This document shows, one piece after another, positions 8,448-16,928 of a stretch of 64,000 bases of DNA. The stretch comes from Streptomyces diacarni (GTDB lineage: Bacteria; Actinomycetota; Actinomycetes; Streptomycetales; Streptomycetaceae), in contig NZ_QOIN01000061.1 in NCBI RefSeq assembly GCF_003323715.1, forward strand, positions 111,674 to 175,673. The letters run 5' to 3'. The position numbers and the translations under genes were made by a program. Positions within the stretch are counted from its first letter, which is position 1. Every line of letters begins with the position of its first letter. The notes beneath the pieces were generated by a model, which saw only the letters and a list, made by a program, of their open reading frames with translations, made no database searches and had not been told where the DNA came from.

Positions 8448-9137
8448 GTGCGACTCGCCCGTCCTGCCCACCCGATGGCCGCCGCCACCGCAGCCGCAGT
8501 GTTCCTGCTCGCCGGGTGTGGGGGAGGGGGAGACGGTTCCAAGGACGACAAGATCGACGGAGCCGGGGGCTCGGCGGACAAGTCCGCGAGCCCGAGTAAG
8601 AGCGGCGCCCCCGCCGAGGGCGACACCGCGGACTTCCGCACCTCCGACATCGAGCTTCCCGACGACATCGACATGGTCTTCGCTTGGGAGAAACCGGCTG
8701 ACGACAATAAGGCTGCTGCTCTTGACGGCGCTGCGGATTATATGCGGGCGCTTAATCACGGCACCGTCGAACAGGATCCCAAGGACCCGGTTCTCCTGCG
8801 GCACACGATCCCCTTGCAGACGGCTGCGGAGTTCGCCACGGCGAAAATTAAGGCGGACGTGAAGGAAGGGCTCACGGTGACCGGTAAGGAGCGCATTTAC
8901 AACGAAGAAGTCGGGGATATGGTCAAAGGGAATTTGATCGAAGTGGCCTTCTGTGTCGATCAGTCCGACTTCTTCAGCAAGGAAATCAAGACCGGTAAGA
9001 CTCGCCGCACCGAAGCGAGTGACAAGGACTACACCCGTTTGACGCTCGTGATGCAGAAGCCGAAGCAGAAGCAGCGAGCATGGAAAGCGCGGACGTTCCT
9101 GTTCGAGGGGGAGGCGGTTGAGAAATGCAAAGGCTGA
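8448..9137 (+). CDS. Putative lipoprotein, function unknown
   Basis: A 229-residue protein with a lipoprotein signal: a hydrophobic stretch at 11-22 then LAGC with Cys24 as the lipidated residue, followed by a Gly/Ser/Asp/Lys linker. The mature domain (about residues 65-229) has no family I recognise and ends in KTRRTEASDKDYTRLTL and a final Cys. GTG at 8448 has CAGGAG upstream. The last 13 bases overlap the next gene, so the two are cotranslated. The base composition is unusual: bases 8881-8940 are 29 of 60 G+C and use codons such as AAT, ATT, AAA and GAT that its neighbours avoid. Confidence 0.85.
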   Translation: MRLARPAHPMAAATAAAVFLLAGCGGGGDGSKDDKIDGAGGSADKSASPSKSGAPAEGDTADFRTSDIELPDDIDMVFAWEKPADDNKAAALDGAADYMRALNHGTVEQDPKDPVLLRHTIPLQTAAEFATAKIKADVKEGLTVTGKERIYNEEVGDMVKGNLIEVAFCVDQSDFFSKEIKTGKTRRTEASDKDYTRLTLVMQKPKQKQRAWKARTFLFEGEAVEKCKG

Positions 9138-10186
9138 CTCCGAGAGTCTCCGTGATCACGGGAGCCTGCCTGGCTTTCCTCGCTCTGGGAGCACCCTCCT
9201 CGCAGGCGAGAGATGAACCGTACCTGGACGTTGGTGCAGGGTTCACCGACAAGCAGGCTTCAGCGGCGGCGTCAGGCAAGAGAGTCATCACCTACTCGGG
9301 CTCTGGTTCCGGCGACGGCTCCGGTGGGGGCGGCAACCTGTCCGTTCCGGCGGGGAGCAATTGGTCACCGCCGCCGTGCTGGTATGCCCCTACCTATTCA
9401 CCGAAGGAATTGAAGGCGAAACTTGAGGACTCTCCGTTCTCGGTGACGGGTCGGTCACCGAATAATGGAGGGAACAAGCAGGAGACGGATTCGGCGATCT
9501 GGGAACGCTATACGGAGGGGAAGTACGAGGACTTCAACCTGGACAAGCAGGGGGAGGGGAGTTTTTGGGCGGCGGTGCCTAATCCGAATGAGCCGGACGC
9601 GGCGAAGGCGCAGTCGTGTACGGAGTTGCCGTTCTGGGTGAAGAACGGTGAGCAGCCGGAGGTGGAGAACGCGATCAGTCCGAAGATTCTGTCCGCTCTG
9701 GCGTACGAGCGGATCCAGGTTCCGGACACTGAGGTTGAGCTGAATCCGAAGGACCGGCAGACGGTGAATCTGCCGACGTGGGTGTGGCTGGACAAGGGCA
9801 CGTACCGGCCGTTGTCGGTGACGGCGTCCGTCGATCTGGGCGGGGGCGCGAAGATTTCGGCGACGACGACGGTGAAGCCGGAGTCGTTGGCGCTGTCCGC
9901 GGGGACGGAGGACGCGAGGCTGCATCCGGGTTCGGGGGAGTGCCCGGTGGGTGAGGACGGTGGGATCGGGAGCCCGTACGAGAAGGGTTCGGGGAAGAAG
10001 ACGCCGCCGTGCGGGGTGACGTATCTGCGGGCGACGCAGGACGGCGGCGGTTACCCGTTGAAGGCGACGCTCACGTGGGACGCCTCGTGGGAGGGCACCG
10101 GCGGGGCCGGTGACGACGAGCTGCCGGACGGCCGGTTCGGCGACACGCGGAACGTGACCGTCCAGGAGATCCAGTCCATCAACTGA
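9125..10186 (+). CDS. Secreted protein, function unknown
   Basis: A 353-residue exported protein with a Sec-type signal peptide of about 28 residues (basic start, hydrophobic core VITGACLAFLALGA, likely cleavage near SSQAR). Four later cysteines (in PPPCWY, AQSCTE, SGECPV and TPPCGV) could pair outside the cell. The C-terminal third (LTWDASWEGTGGAG, ending VQEIQSIN) resembles Streptomyces secreted proteins that databases sometimes label enoyl reductase without an enzyme domain; I see no catalytic motif. It overlaps the lipoprotein gene by 13 bases, so the products probably act together at the cell surface. Confidence 0.85.
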   Translation: MQRLTPRVSVITGACLAFLALGAPSSQARDEPYLDVGAGFTDKQASAAASGKRVITYSGSGSGDGSGGGGNLSVPAGSNWSPPPCWYAPTYSPKELKAKLEDSPFSVTGRSPNNGGNKQETDSAIWERYTEGKYEDFNLDKQGEGSFWAAVPNPNEPDAAKAQSCTELPFWVKNGEQPEVENAISPKILSALAYERIQVPDTEVELNPKDRQTVNLPTWVWLDKGTYRPLSVTASVDLGGGAKISATTTVKPESLALSAGTEDARLHPGSGECPVGEDGGIGSPYEKGSGKKTPPCGVTYLRATQDGGGYPLKATLTWDASWEGTGGAGDDELPDGRFGDTRNVTVQEIQSIN

Positions 10187-10218
10187 GGGCGAGGGGACGG
10201 CCCGCGGCCGGTTCCGCC

Positions 10219-10248
10219 GCCGACCGGGAGCCCGGCTCCCGGGTCGGC
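10219..10248. terminator. Bidirectional terminator hairpin
   Basis: GCCGACC at 10219-10225 pairs with GGTCGGC at 10242-10248. The inner bases GGGAGCC/GGCTCCC extend the stem with a one-base bulge. It sits between the convergent genes ending at 10186 and 10256. Confidence 0.6.
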
Positions 10249-10255
10249 CGAGCGT

Positions 10256-10696
10256 TCAGTTCGGGGAGCCGTTCCAGGGGGTCCAGTCGAGAGCTTCGCG
10301 CCAGCCGGGCCTCTCGAACGCCCACGCCTGGAGGATGCCTGCCACCGGCTGCGGGCGGAGCATTTCCGGTTGGGCGGGTACGTGGGCCTGGAAGTGGTGT
10401 TCGGGGCCGCCCTCGCGGTATTCGACCTGGTAGCTGAAGTCGTCGTTGAGGTGGACCTGCATGTAGTGGTGGCCCGCGGGCTCCTTTCCGGGCCGCTCGA
10501 CGACGACGAACCGGAACCGCAGGTTCATGTCGGCCAGCAGGTCGTGGAGTTGGTCCGCGGACGGGTCGTCCCAAGTCGTGCCGTCCCACTCGATGGCCCG
10601 TAGCGCCGGGGCCGCAGCCGGAGTCGGCCCCGGCTGCGGCCCCGGGGCCGGCTGCGGCTGGGGGTGCGGTGGCGGCGGCGGTGCGGGTGTCGTCAT
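10256..10696 (-). CDS. Hypothetical protein
   Basis: 146 residues. The first 30 or so are Pro/Gln-rich and probably disordered. The rest is a compact soluble domain (DDPSADQLHDLLADMNLRFRF, then HYMQVHLNDDFSYQVEYREGGPEHHFQ) ending in a Trp-rich segment. No signal peptide or membrane segment. I do not recognise the family. It is 20 bases downstream of the DCC oxidoreductase gene on the same strand and is probably cotranscribed. Confidence 0.8.
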   Translation of the reverse strand: MTTPAPPPPPHPQPQPAPGPQPGPTPAAAPALRAIEWDGTTWDDPSADQLHDLLADMNLRFRFVVVERPGKEPAGHHYMQVHLNDDFSYQVEYREGGPEHHFQAHVPAQPEMLRPQPVAGILQAWAFERPGWREALDWTPWNGSPN

Positions 10697-10716
10697 GGGA
10701 TGAGCCTAGCGACGGT

Positions 10717-11172
10717 TCAGGGGGTGCCCTGCGGGGTGTGGCGGGTGGGGGAGTGGCCCGAGTGGCCCGCCTCGCCCGCCGCGCAGGCGGCGGTGCCGCC
10801 GGGCAGGCGGTGCCGGTTCGCGGCGACGAGGCGGTAGAGGCCGGCCGCCGCCCACCGAAGCGGCGGCAGTGTCAGCGAGGCGCCCACCACCGGCCAGGCG
10901 CCGCCCGCGCTCAGCAGGGCTTTCGCGACGGCCTGTGCGCCCCCGTGCACCGTCCCGGCCGGTGTCACCCACAGCACCTCACGCGCGGCGCGTGCGGGGG
11001 TGACGCCGAGCGCGGCGAGTTCGGCCGGCTCGGCGCACTGCCACGGCAGGCTCGTGCAGCGGGGCCGTACCCGCCGTTCGCCGAAGCGCACCGCGGTGGT
11101 GCAGAAGCCGCAGTCCCCGTCGAAGAGGAGCAGGGGGCGGCCGGGTGCAGGGGCCGGTGGGTGCGTCCGCAT
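10717..11172 (-). CDS. DCC-family thiol-disulfide oxidoreductase-like protein
   Basis: A 151-residue DUF393 protein named for its Asp-Cys-Cys signature, seen here as LLLFDGDCGFCTTAV at about residues 15-29, a CxxC-like thioredoxin-type site. Conserved helices follow (GAQAVAKALL) with a weakly hydrophobic C-terminal region. Molecular role in Streptomyces is unknown. It starts 78 bases from the divergent M55 peptidase gene. Confidence 0.9.
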   Translation of the reverse strand: MRTHPPAPAPGRPLLLFDGDCGFCTTAVRFGERRVRPRCTSLPWQCAEPAELAALGVTPARAAREVLWVTPAGTVHGGAQAVAKALLSAGGAWPVVGASLTLPPLRWAAAGLYRLVAANRHRLPGGTAACAAGEAGHSGHSPTRHTPQGTP

Positions 11173-11250
11173 GGCCGCATTCTCGCGCGGCCTTCGCCGG
11201 ACGCGGGGTTACGGCCGCGGCGGCTGGGGCCGTGCTGGGAGACTCGGCGG

Positions 11251-12108
11251 ATGGCTGAGACACGGGACATGAGGGTGTACGTCAGCGCCGACATGGAAGG
11301 CGTGACCGGTCTGGTGGGCGCCGACGACGTACAGATGGGCGGCCGGGACTACGAGCGCGGGCGCGTGATGATGACGCAGGACGTCAACGCGGCCGTGCGA
11401 GGCGCACTGGCCGGCGGTGCGGGCGAGGTCCTCGTCAACGACACGCACAGCACGATGCGGAACCTGCTCGTGGAGGACCTGCATCCGGCGGCCTCCCTGG
11501 TACGCGGCAAACCGAAGCCGATGGGGATGATCCAGGACCTGGACGCCTCGTTCGACGCCGTCGTATGCGTCGGCTACCACGCGCGGGCGGGCTCGCTGGG
11601 AGTGCTCAGCCACAGCTACATGGGACACGAGATCGAGGACATGTGGCTGGACGGGACACGCGCGATGGGGGAGATCGGCTTCTCGTACGCGGCAGCCACC
11701 GCGATCGGTGTGCCCGTGGTGGCGCTCTCGGGCTGCGACGTGGCCTGCGAGGAGGTGAAGGAGTGGGACGCGCACGTGCGCACGGCACCGGTGAAGTACG
11801 CCCGCGACCGGTTCGCCGCCCGGCTGCGCCCCGCTCAGGAAGCGCGGGCCGCCATCGAGGAGGCGACCGCCGAGGGGGTGCGCGACGCCGCGTCCCGTAC
11901 GCGCATGGTGCCCGACACGACGGAGCACGCCCTCGCCGTGCGCTGGCAGTCGGCCTCCGTGGCCCAGCAGCTGGAGGGCGTACCCGGGGTGACGCGGACG
12001 GACGACCGTACGGTCCTGGTGCGGGGCGAACTACCCGGCCTCTTCCGCCTCTTCGGGGTCTTCCAGCAGGTGGCGGCCTCCCTCACGGGGCAGGCGCCGT
12101 ACTGCTGA
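11251..12108 (+). CDS. M55-family D-aminopeptidase-like metallopeptidase (DppA family)
   Basis: A 285-residue cytoplasmic zinc peptidase relative. The N-terminal motif VYVSADMEGVTG supplies metal ligands Asp14 and Glu16; NDTHS and GYHARAG supply the histidines, as in B. subtilis DppA, which cuts D-Ala-containing dipeptides. The family is linked to recycling of peptidoglycan peptides. ATG at 11251 is chosen; an in-frame ATG at 11269 is also possible and would lose six residues. No peptide permease gene lies beside it, unlike the dpp operon of Bacillus. Confidence 0.92.
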   Translation: MAETRDMRVYVSADMEGVTGLVGADDVQMGGRDYERGRVMMTQDVNAAVRGALAGGAGEVLVNDTHSTMRNLLVEDLHPAASLVRGKPKPMGMIQDLDASFDAVVCVGYHARAGSLGVLSHSYMGHEIEDMWLDGTRAMGEIGFSYAAATAIGVPVVALSGCDVACEEVKEWDAHVRTAPVKYARDRFAARLRPAQEARAAIEEATAEGVRDAASRTRMVPDTTEHALAVRWQSASVAQQLEGVPGVTRTDDRTVLVRGELPGLFRLFGVFQQVAASLTGQAPYC

Positions 12109-12158
12109 GCGGCCGCCCGGATTCCCAAGCCGCCAGCCCCTGGAGCCAGTCCCCTCGA

Positions 12159-13514
12159 TCAGTCCCCCTCTGAGCGGAACGGGATGGTCAGCCAGGGGCT
12201 CTCCGGCTCCGTCGTGAGGAGGCGGTGTCCGGTCAGCGTCTCCTCGTAGAAGGGACCGAACTCCTCGTCGTCGAAGTGCAGGCAGCGGCCGAGCGCGTAC
12301 CCCGCGGAGAAGTCCTCCCACGAGCGGTACGCGGCGGTGCTCACACGCCCCGCGCGCAGCACGGCCTCCTCCGCCTCGGCCAGGGTGCAAAAGCGTGCGC
12401 CCAACCCGAAGCGGGCCATGTTGGAGGCGCGGCCGTAGTCCCAGGCGGCCACCGAACGGACGAACCGCCCCTCGGGCAGCAGCCCGTCGGCGCGGAAGCG
12501 CGCCTCATACCTGGTGATGCGCCCGATGAGCCGTTTGACGCCCGCGACCTGCGCCTCCATCTCCTCCTCCGACGGGCCCTCCGTACGGGTGACCCCCTCT
12601 GGGGAGAGTTCGACGCGAGCGGTGGACACCCGGCTGCGCAGCACCCGTTCGGTGGCCAGCCGCCAGTGACCGGTCTCCACGTGGCCGCCGAAGTCCTGCG
12701 CCAGACTGTGCCGCACCCCTAAGGTGAACTCCCACACGGGGCTGCTCATCTCCGCCGTGAGCAGGTCCTCCTGGTGGCGCTGCCACGTCTCCCGCGTCGT
12801 GACGCCCCACCAGCGGTCCAGAAGACGCCGTTCGTCGGTGTAGCCGTGACCGTGACCGAGGGCGTTCCAGTACCTGCCGTTCTTCACGGACATCAACGCC
12901 CCGCACGCCAGTCCCCGCGCGACCGCGCCGGTGCGCGGTCCGCCGACCCACAAAGTGCGCAGCGTCTCGTGCGGAGGGGCGCACGCGTCCCTGACGTTGT
13001 CCGCGTGGCGCTGCCACAGTGCGCGGAAACCCGGCCCCGACGGGAAATACGCCTCACAGGGCGAGCCCGGATTGACCGCCAGCCACGGGGGGTCGGTCGC
13101 CTCCCAGCCGCGGGCGAACCACCCCAGGCTCTGCGAGAAGAAGACAGGGTTGTCGATCGGCGCCGGAAGCATGGCCTCCGTGTAGACGGGGGTGCACCAG
13201 GCACGGATCTCGGGACGCCACACCGGGGTGATGGCGACCCGCCCCGGATGCGCCTCCAGCCAGCCGCGCGGGGCCGCGTGGTACAGCGACTCGCCGGCCA
13301 GCACGTCCAGATAGGCGGCCCAGTCGTGCCGCGACTTCGCCTCGTACAGTCGTCGTTCCACGTCGCTGGGGATCTCCCGCCACGCCGCCGCCCGGGTCCC
13401 CGGGTGGTCCGGGGACGCGGGGTGGGCGGTTGCCGCCCCGGCGGCCCCTCCTCCGCCCGCGGCGTTGGCCACGTCCGGTCCTGCGACCTCCCCGGCCGCC
13501 CCCCGCTTCCACAT
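12159..13514 (-). CDS. DUF1266 domain protein
   Basis: A 451-residue soluble protein of unknown function. Residues 1-45 are Gly/Ala-rich and disordered. A middle region (about 50-250) resembles SseB-like domains, and the last 200 residues form the DUF1266 domain, recognisable by AAWDYGRASNMARFGLGARF, SWEDFSAGYALGRCLHF and a final WLTIPF. ATG at 13514 has GAGG upstream; a TTG at 13529 is the alternative. It is convergent with the M55 gene, with only 50 bases between stops. Confidence 0.88.
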   Translation of the reverse strand: MWKRGAAGEVAGPDVANAAGGGGAAGAATAHPASPDHPGTRAAAWREIPSDVERRLYEAKSRHDWAAYLDVLAGESLYHAAPRGWLEAHPGRVAITPVWRPEIRAWCTPVYTEAMLPAPIDNPVFFSQSLGWFARGWEATDPPWLAVNPGSPCEAYFPSGPGFRALWQRHADNVRDACAPPHETLRTLWVGGPRTGAVARGLACGALMSVKNGRYWNALGHGHGYTDERRLLDRWWGVTTRETWQRHQEDLLTAEMSSPVWEFTLGVRHSLAQDFGGHVETGHWRLATERVLRSRVSTARVELSPEGVTRTEGPSEEEMEAQVAGVKRLIGRITRYEARFRADGLLPEGRFVRSVAAWDYGRASNMARFGLGARFCTLAEAEEAVLRAGRVSTAAYRSWEDFSAGYALGRCLHFDDEEFGPFYEETLTGHRLLTTEPESPWLTIPFRSEGD

Positions 13515-13622
13515 CAGATGACCTCGCAACCTCGCAGTCGTGTCCCACTTCGCCGCTTCCCGCGTGCGTTTCGCCGTGCTGCGGCGTCGTACGTCGACGC
13601 CGTGCCTCGCGCCATAGGGCTG

Positions 13623-13820
13623 TCAGAACAGCCGGCTGCAGAGGGGTACGACGTAGACGAGTGCCAGGAAGGCGACGACCGCCCCGATGAGGATCCGCTT
13701 CCTGGCGGCTGCCGCACGCTGCGCGTCCGCCGGCCCGGGCGGCGGCGCCCACCCGGCCCCCGGGTGCGCCCCGTACGGATTGGACGGCGGGGTCGGCAGA
13801 CGCGGAGACCGCAGGGCCAT
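13623..13820 (-). CDS. Small single-span membrane protein
   Basis: 65 residues: a Pro/Gly-rich N-terminal tail, an Arg/Lys-flanked segment (AAAARKRILIG) and one C-terminal hydrophobic helix (VVAFLALVYVVPL) ending close to the C-terminus, the layout of a tail-anchored protein. ATG at 13820 has GGAGG ten bases upstream, better than the ATG at 13865. Function unknown. Confidence 0.72.
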   Translation of the reverse strand: MALRSPRLPTPPSNPYGAHPGAGWAPPPGPADAQRAAAARKRILIGAVVAFLALVYVVPLCSRLF

Positions 13821-14019
13821 GGGGCGGTGTCCTCCGTAGGGCGGTGAGGAGGTCGGGACTGCCATGCATTCTGACCCTCTGTGACGCTCAGGTCAACGCA
13901 CGGTCAGTCAAGATCGTGCCGGGCGCACCGAGGCGGTCCGCAGGGTGCTCACTCATCGCCCCTGACGGGGAGCGCATCGCCCTTCCATTCGATTGTCCAC
14001 TGATTCTCATCGACCGGTT

Positions 14020-14430
14020 GCTGGAGTGCTGGTGCCACTGCGTGCCGCCCGGGGTGGTGACCCGGGTCGGGCGGTCTTCGGCGTCCCAGGTGTAGTGGTG
14101 CGGTGACCGGGGGAGTTGGTCACCTTCGTCACGCGGTGGCCGGTCGCCGGGTCGGGCGGGCTGTGGTCGAAGGTGTCGTGCATGTGGCCTTCGGCGCCGG
14201 ACTGCCACACGCGGCGGTCCTGTGTGTCGTAGGCGTACGCGTCGTGCGAGTCGTTGGCGTCCGTTCAGGAGACGATCCGTGCGGCCTCGTCGTACCCGAA
14301 GCGCCATGCGTCACCGGTTGAACCGGTGACCTCGGCGAGGTTGCCCCGCGGGTCGTGGCCGAAGCGGACGATCTCCTGGTCGCCCCCGCCCGGCGCCGTG
14401 CCGTGTCCAGAACCAGCGGCCCGCCGCTCT
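14020..14430 (-). pseudogene. RHS-repeat (YD-repeat) protein relic
   Basis: Reading leftward, typical RHS/YD-repeat phrases can be recovered but only in pieces: VRFGHDPRGNLAEVTGSTG, WRFGYDEAARIVS, then an in-frame TGA at about 14251, then AYAYDTQDRRVWQ, then a frameshift before HYTWDAEDRPTRVTTPGG. There is no start, toxin tip or cap. This is a decayed fragment of an RHS toxin-type protein gene, in a 784-base gap otherwise free of genes. No immunity gene is recognisable beside it. Confidence 0.75.
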
Positions 14431-14485
14431 CACTCATACCTCGGTCCCTCCCCCGACCCGACCGGCCCCGGCCGAGCCAGGACTA

Positions 14486-14501
14486 ATTGGTTCAGACCTA
14501 T
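14486..14501. promoter_or_regulatory. DasR/GntR-like operator upstream of the sugar ABC operon
   Basis: ATTGGTTCAGACCTAT matches 11 of 16 positions of the DasR element ACTGGTCTAGACCACT and keeps the TGGT...AGACC skeleton and imperfect dyad. It is about 105 bases before the binding-protein start. A weaker TTGC...GCAA dyad lies at about 14569-14583, closer to the start. Confidence 0.4.
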
Positions 14502-14604
14502 TGCCCTGCCCGCACCGGGCTCGTAGCCTCACGGCTCACGTGCAGGTTGTGCAGTGCGAAACAGTCGTTGCGTAGAGTGCAATACCAGTGCTGGGGGTCT
14601 CGCC

Positions 14605-15933
14605 GTGAAAGCCGAAGCCGACAAGTGCGTCAAGGGCGTCAAGAGCGTCAGGGCCGCCGGAGTCTCGCTCCTGGCCATGGGACTGGCCGCGGGACTCGCG
14701 GGGTGCGCACCCTCCACCTCCTCGGGCGGCGGCGGACAGGACGACAAGAGCGGCACCGTGCGGGTGTGGCTCTTCCGCGAGGTCGGCAACGAACCCAAGG
14801 AGAAGGTCGTCGACAAGGTCGCCGACCGGTTCGAGAAGCAGCACGACGGCGTCGAGGTCGACGTCCAGTACATCCCCATCGACAGCCGGGCCGAGAAGAT
14901 CAAGGGGGCGTTCAACGACCCCGACTCCGCCCCCGACGTCATCGAGTACGGCAACACCGACACCGCCGGCTATGTGGCCGACGGTGGACTGGCCGACATC
15001 AGCGACGAGTTCGGTTCCTGGGACGCCGCCCGCGATCTGGATCCCACCGCCAAGAAGTCCGTCACCGTCGAGGGCAAGCAGTACGGGCTGCCGCTCTTCG
15101 TCGGCGTCAGGGCCCTCTACTACCGCACCGATGTCTTCGACGAACTGAACCTGGAGCCGCCCAGGACGCTGGACGGACTCGCCGCCGCGGCGAAGAAGAT
15201 CCGCGCCGCGCACAAGGACATGTACGGCATCGCGGTCGGCGGTGCCTACACCTACGGCGCGATGCCGTTCATCTGGGCGCACGGCGGCGAGCTGGCGCGG
15301 GAGAAGGGCGGCTCGTTCACCTCCGCGCTCGACGCCGCGCCCGCCAAGAAGGGCATCAAGGCCTACACCTCCCTCTTCGGTGACGACAACTGCCCCGCGG
15401 GCAAGTGCGCCAAGATGGGCGGCAACGAGACGGTCGAGGCCTTCGCGGGCGGCAAGGCGGGCATGGCCATCGGCGGCGACTTCAACCGCCAGGCCATGGA
15501 GAACGGCAAGGTCCAGGGGAAGTACGGGGTCGTCCCGCTGCCCGGCGTCGAGAAGGGCGCTATCGCCCCCGCGTTCGCGGGCGGCAACAACATCGGCGTC
15601 CTCAAGAGCACGGACCACCGCACGCTCGCGGTACAGCTGGCCGAGCAACTGGCGGGCAAGCGTACGCAGGAGCAGTTGTTCGAGGCGATGGGCTTCCTGC
15701 CGACCTTCAGCGACACCCGCCGAAAGGTCGCCGCGCGCGAGCCGTTCGTCAAGCCGTTCGTGCGCACGCTCGACGCAGGGACCGAGTTCGTGCCGGCGAG
15801 CCCCGCCTGGGGCACGATCGACTCCTCGCTGATCCTGCCGGAGATGTTCCAGCGGGTCGTCAGCGGCAAGGACGACGTGGACGGCGCCGCCGCCGGTGCC
15901 GCGGAGAAGATGGACGAGGCGTTCGCCGAGTGA
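14605..15933 (+). CDS. Sugar ABC transporter substrate-binding lipoprotein
   Basis: A 442-residue extracellular solute-binding protein (family 1) tethered to the membrane: LAGC lipobox with Cys34, then a Ser/Gly linker and two-lobed binding domain (FNDPDSAPDVIEYGNTDTAGYVADGGL is typical of this group). GTG at 14605 has GGGGG upstream. It is first in an operon with two permeases and a GH20 hexosaminidase; the order binding protein-permease-permease-hexosaminidase matches dasABCD and its paralogues in Streptomyces, so a GlcNAc-containing oligosaccharide such as chitobiose is the likely ligand. I do not claim it is dasA itself. Confidence 0.94.
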   Translation: MKAEADKCVKGVKSVRAAGVSLLAMGLAAGLAGCAPSTSSGGGGQDDKSGTVRVWLFREVGNEPKEKVVDKVADRFEKQHDGVEVDVQYIPIDSRAEKIKGAFNDPDSAPDVIEYGNTDTAGYVADGGLADISDEFGSWDAARDLDPTAKKSVTVEGKQYGLPLFVGVRALYYRTDVFDELNLEPPRTLDGLAAAAKKIRAAHKDMYGIAVGGAYTYGAMPFIWAHGGELAREKGGSFTSALDAAPAKKGIKAYTSLFGDDNCPAGKCAKMGGNETVEAFAGGKAGMAIGGDFNRQAMENGKVQGKYGVVPLPGVEKGAIAPAFAGGNNIGVLKSTDHRTLAVQLAEQLAGKRTQEQLFEAMGFLPTFSDTRRKVAAREPFVKPFVRTLDAGTEFVPASPAWGTIDSSLILPEMFQRVVSGKDDVDGAAAGAAEKMDEAFAE

Positions 15934-16928
15934 GCGTCGCCACCGACGGGGCGAAGTCCCGGCCCCGCCGCACGCCGGGCCCCGCGCACGCCGGCGGCCC
16001 CCCGGGGCCCCGCCCCGCCCGCTCGGGGGGCCGGGGTCCCACCGGCGGCGCCCGGCGCGGCGGCTGGACGCCCTGGCTCTACCTCGCGCCGGCCCTGGTC
16101 GTCCTGGCGGGGCTGCTGGTCTACCCCGTCTACCAGCTCGGGCTCATCTCGTTCCTCGACTACACCCAGGCGCAGGTCAGCGGCGGCGAGCCCACGAGCT
16201 TCCGGGGATTCGGCAACTACGCCGAACTGCTGAGCGACCCCCAGTTCTGGAACGTCCTGCTGGCGACCGTCGTCTTCGCCGCCGCCTGCGTGCTGGGCAC
16301 CATGACCGTGGGGTGCGCGCTCGCGGTCCTGCTGACGCGCGTGCGGGCGCTGCCGCGGCTGCTGCTGATGCTCGCCGCACTCGGCGCCTGGGCGACCCCC
16401 GCCATCACCGGATCCACCGTGTGGGTGTTCCTCTTCGACCCGGACTTCGGCCCCGTCAACCGCGTGCTGGGGCTGGGCGACTTCGCCTGGACGTACGGAC
16501 GCCTCAGCGCGTTCGCTCTCGTCTTCTTCGAGGTCGTGTGGTGCTCGTTCCCCCTGGTGATGGTGACGACGTACGCCGGAATCCGCGCCGTACCCACCGA
16601 GGTGGTCGAGGCCGCCACCCTCGACGGGGCGAGCGTGTGGCGCACCTGGCGCAGCGTGCTGGCGCCCCTGCTGCGGCCGATCCTGATCGTGGTGACCATC
16701 CAGTCGATCATCTGGGACTTCAAGGTGTTCACCCAGATCTACGTGATGACCGGCGGTGGCGGCATCGCGAAACAGAACCTCGTCCTGAACGTCTACGCCT
16801 ACCAGAAGGCTTTCGCGTCCTCCCAGTACAGCCTCGGCTCTGCGATCGGCGTCGTCATGCTGCTCATTCTGCTGTCGGTCACGCTGCTCTACCTGAAACT
16901 GCTCCGCAGAAACGGGGAGGAGATATGA
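15930..16928 (+). CDS. Sugar ABC transporter permease 1 (MalF type)
   Basis: A 332-residue inner-membrane permease with six hydrophobic helices after a Pro/Gly/Arg-rich N-terminal tail of about 45 residues. The ATPase-docking EAA loop reads VEAATLDGASVWRTWRSVLAP (about residues 225-245). GTG at 15930 overlaps the binding-protein stop, so translation is coupled. No ATPase gene is in the operon; in Streptomyces such importers share the MsiK ATPase encoded elsewhere, which I infer here. Confidence 0.95.
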   Translation: MSVATDGAKSRPRRTPGPAHAGGPPGPRPARSGGRGPTGGARRGGWTPWLYLAPALVVLAGLLVYPVYQLGLISFLDYTQAQVSGGEPTSFRGFGNYAELLSDPQFWNVLLATVVFAAACVLGTMTVGCALAVLLTRVRALPRLLLMLAALGAWATPAITGSTVWVFLFDPDFGPVNRVLGLGDFAWTYGRLSAFALVFFEVVWCSFPLVMVTTYAGIRAVPTEVVEAATLDGASVWRTWRSVLAPLLRPILIVVTIQSIIWDFKVFTQIYVMTGGGGIAKQNLVLNVYAYQKAFASSQYSLGSAIGVVMLLILLSVTLLYLKLLRRNGEEI

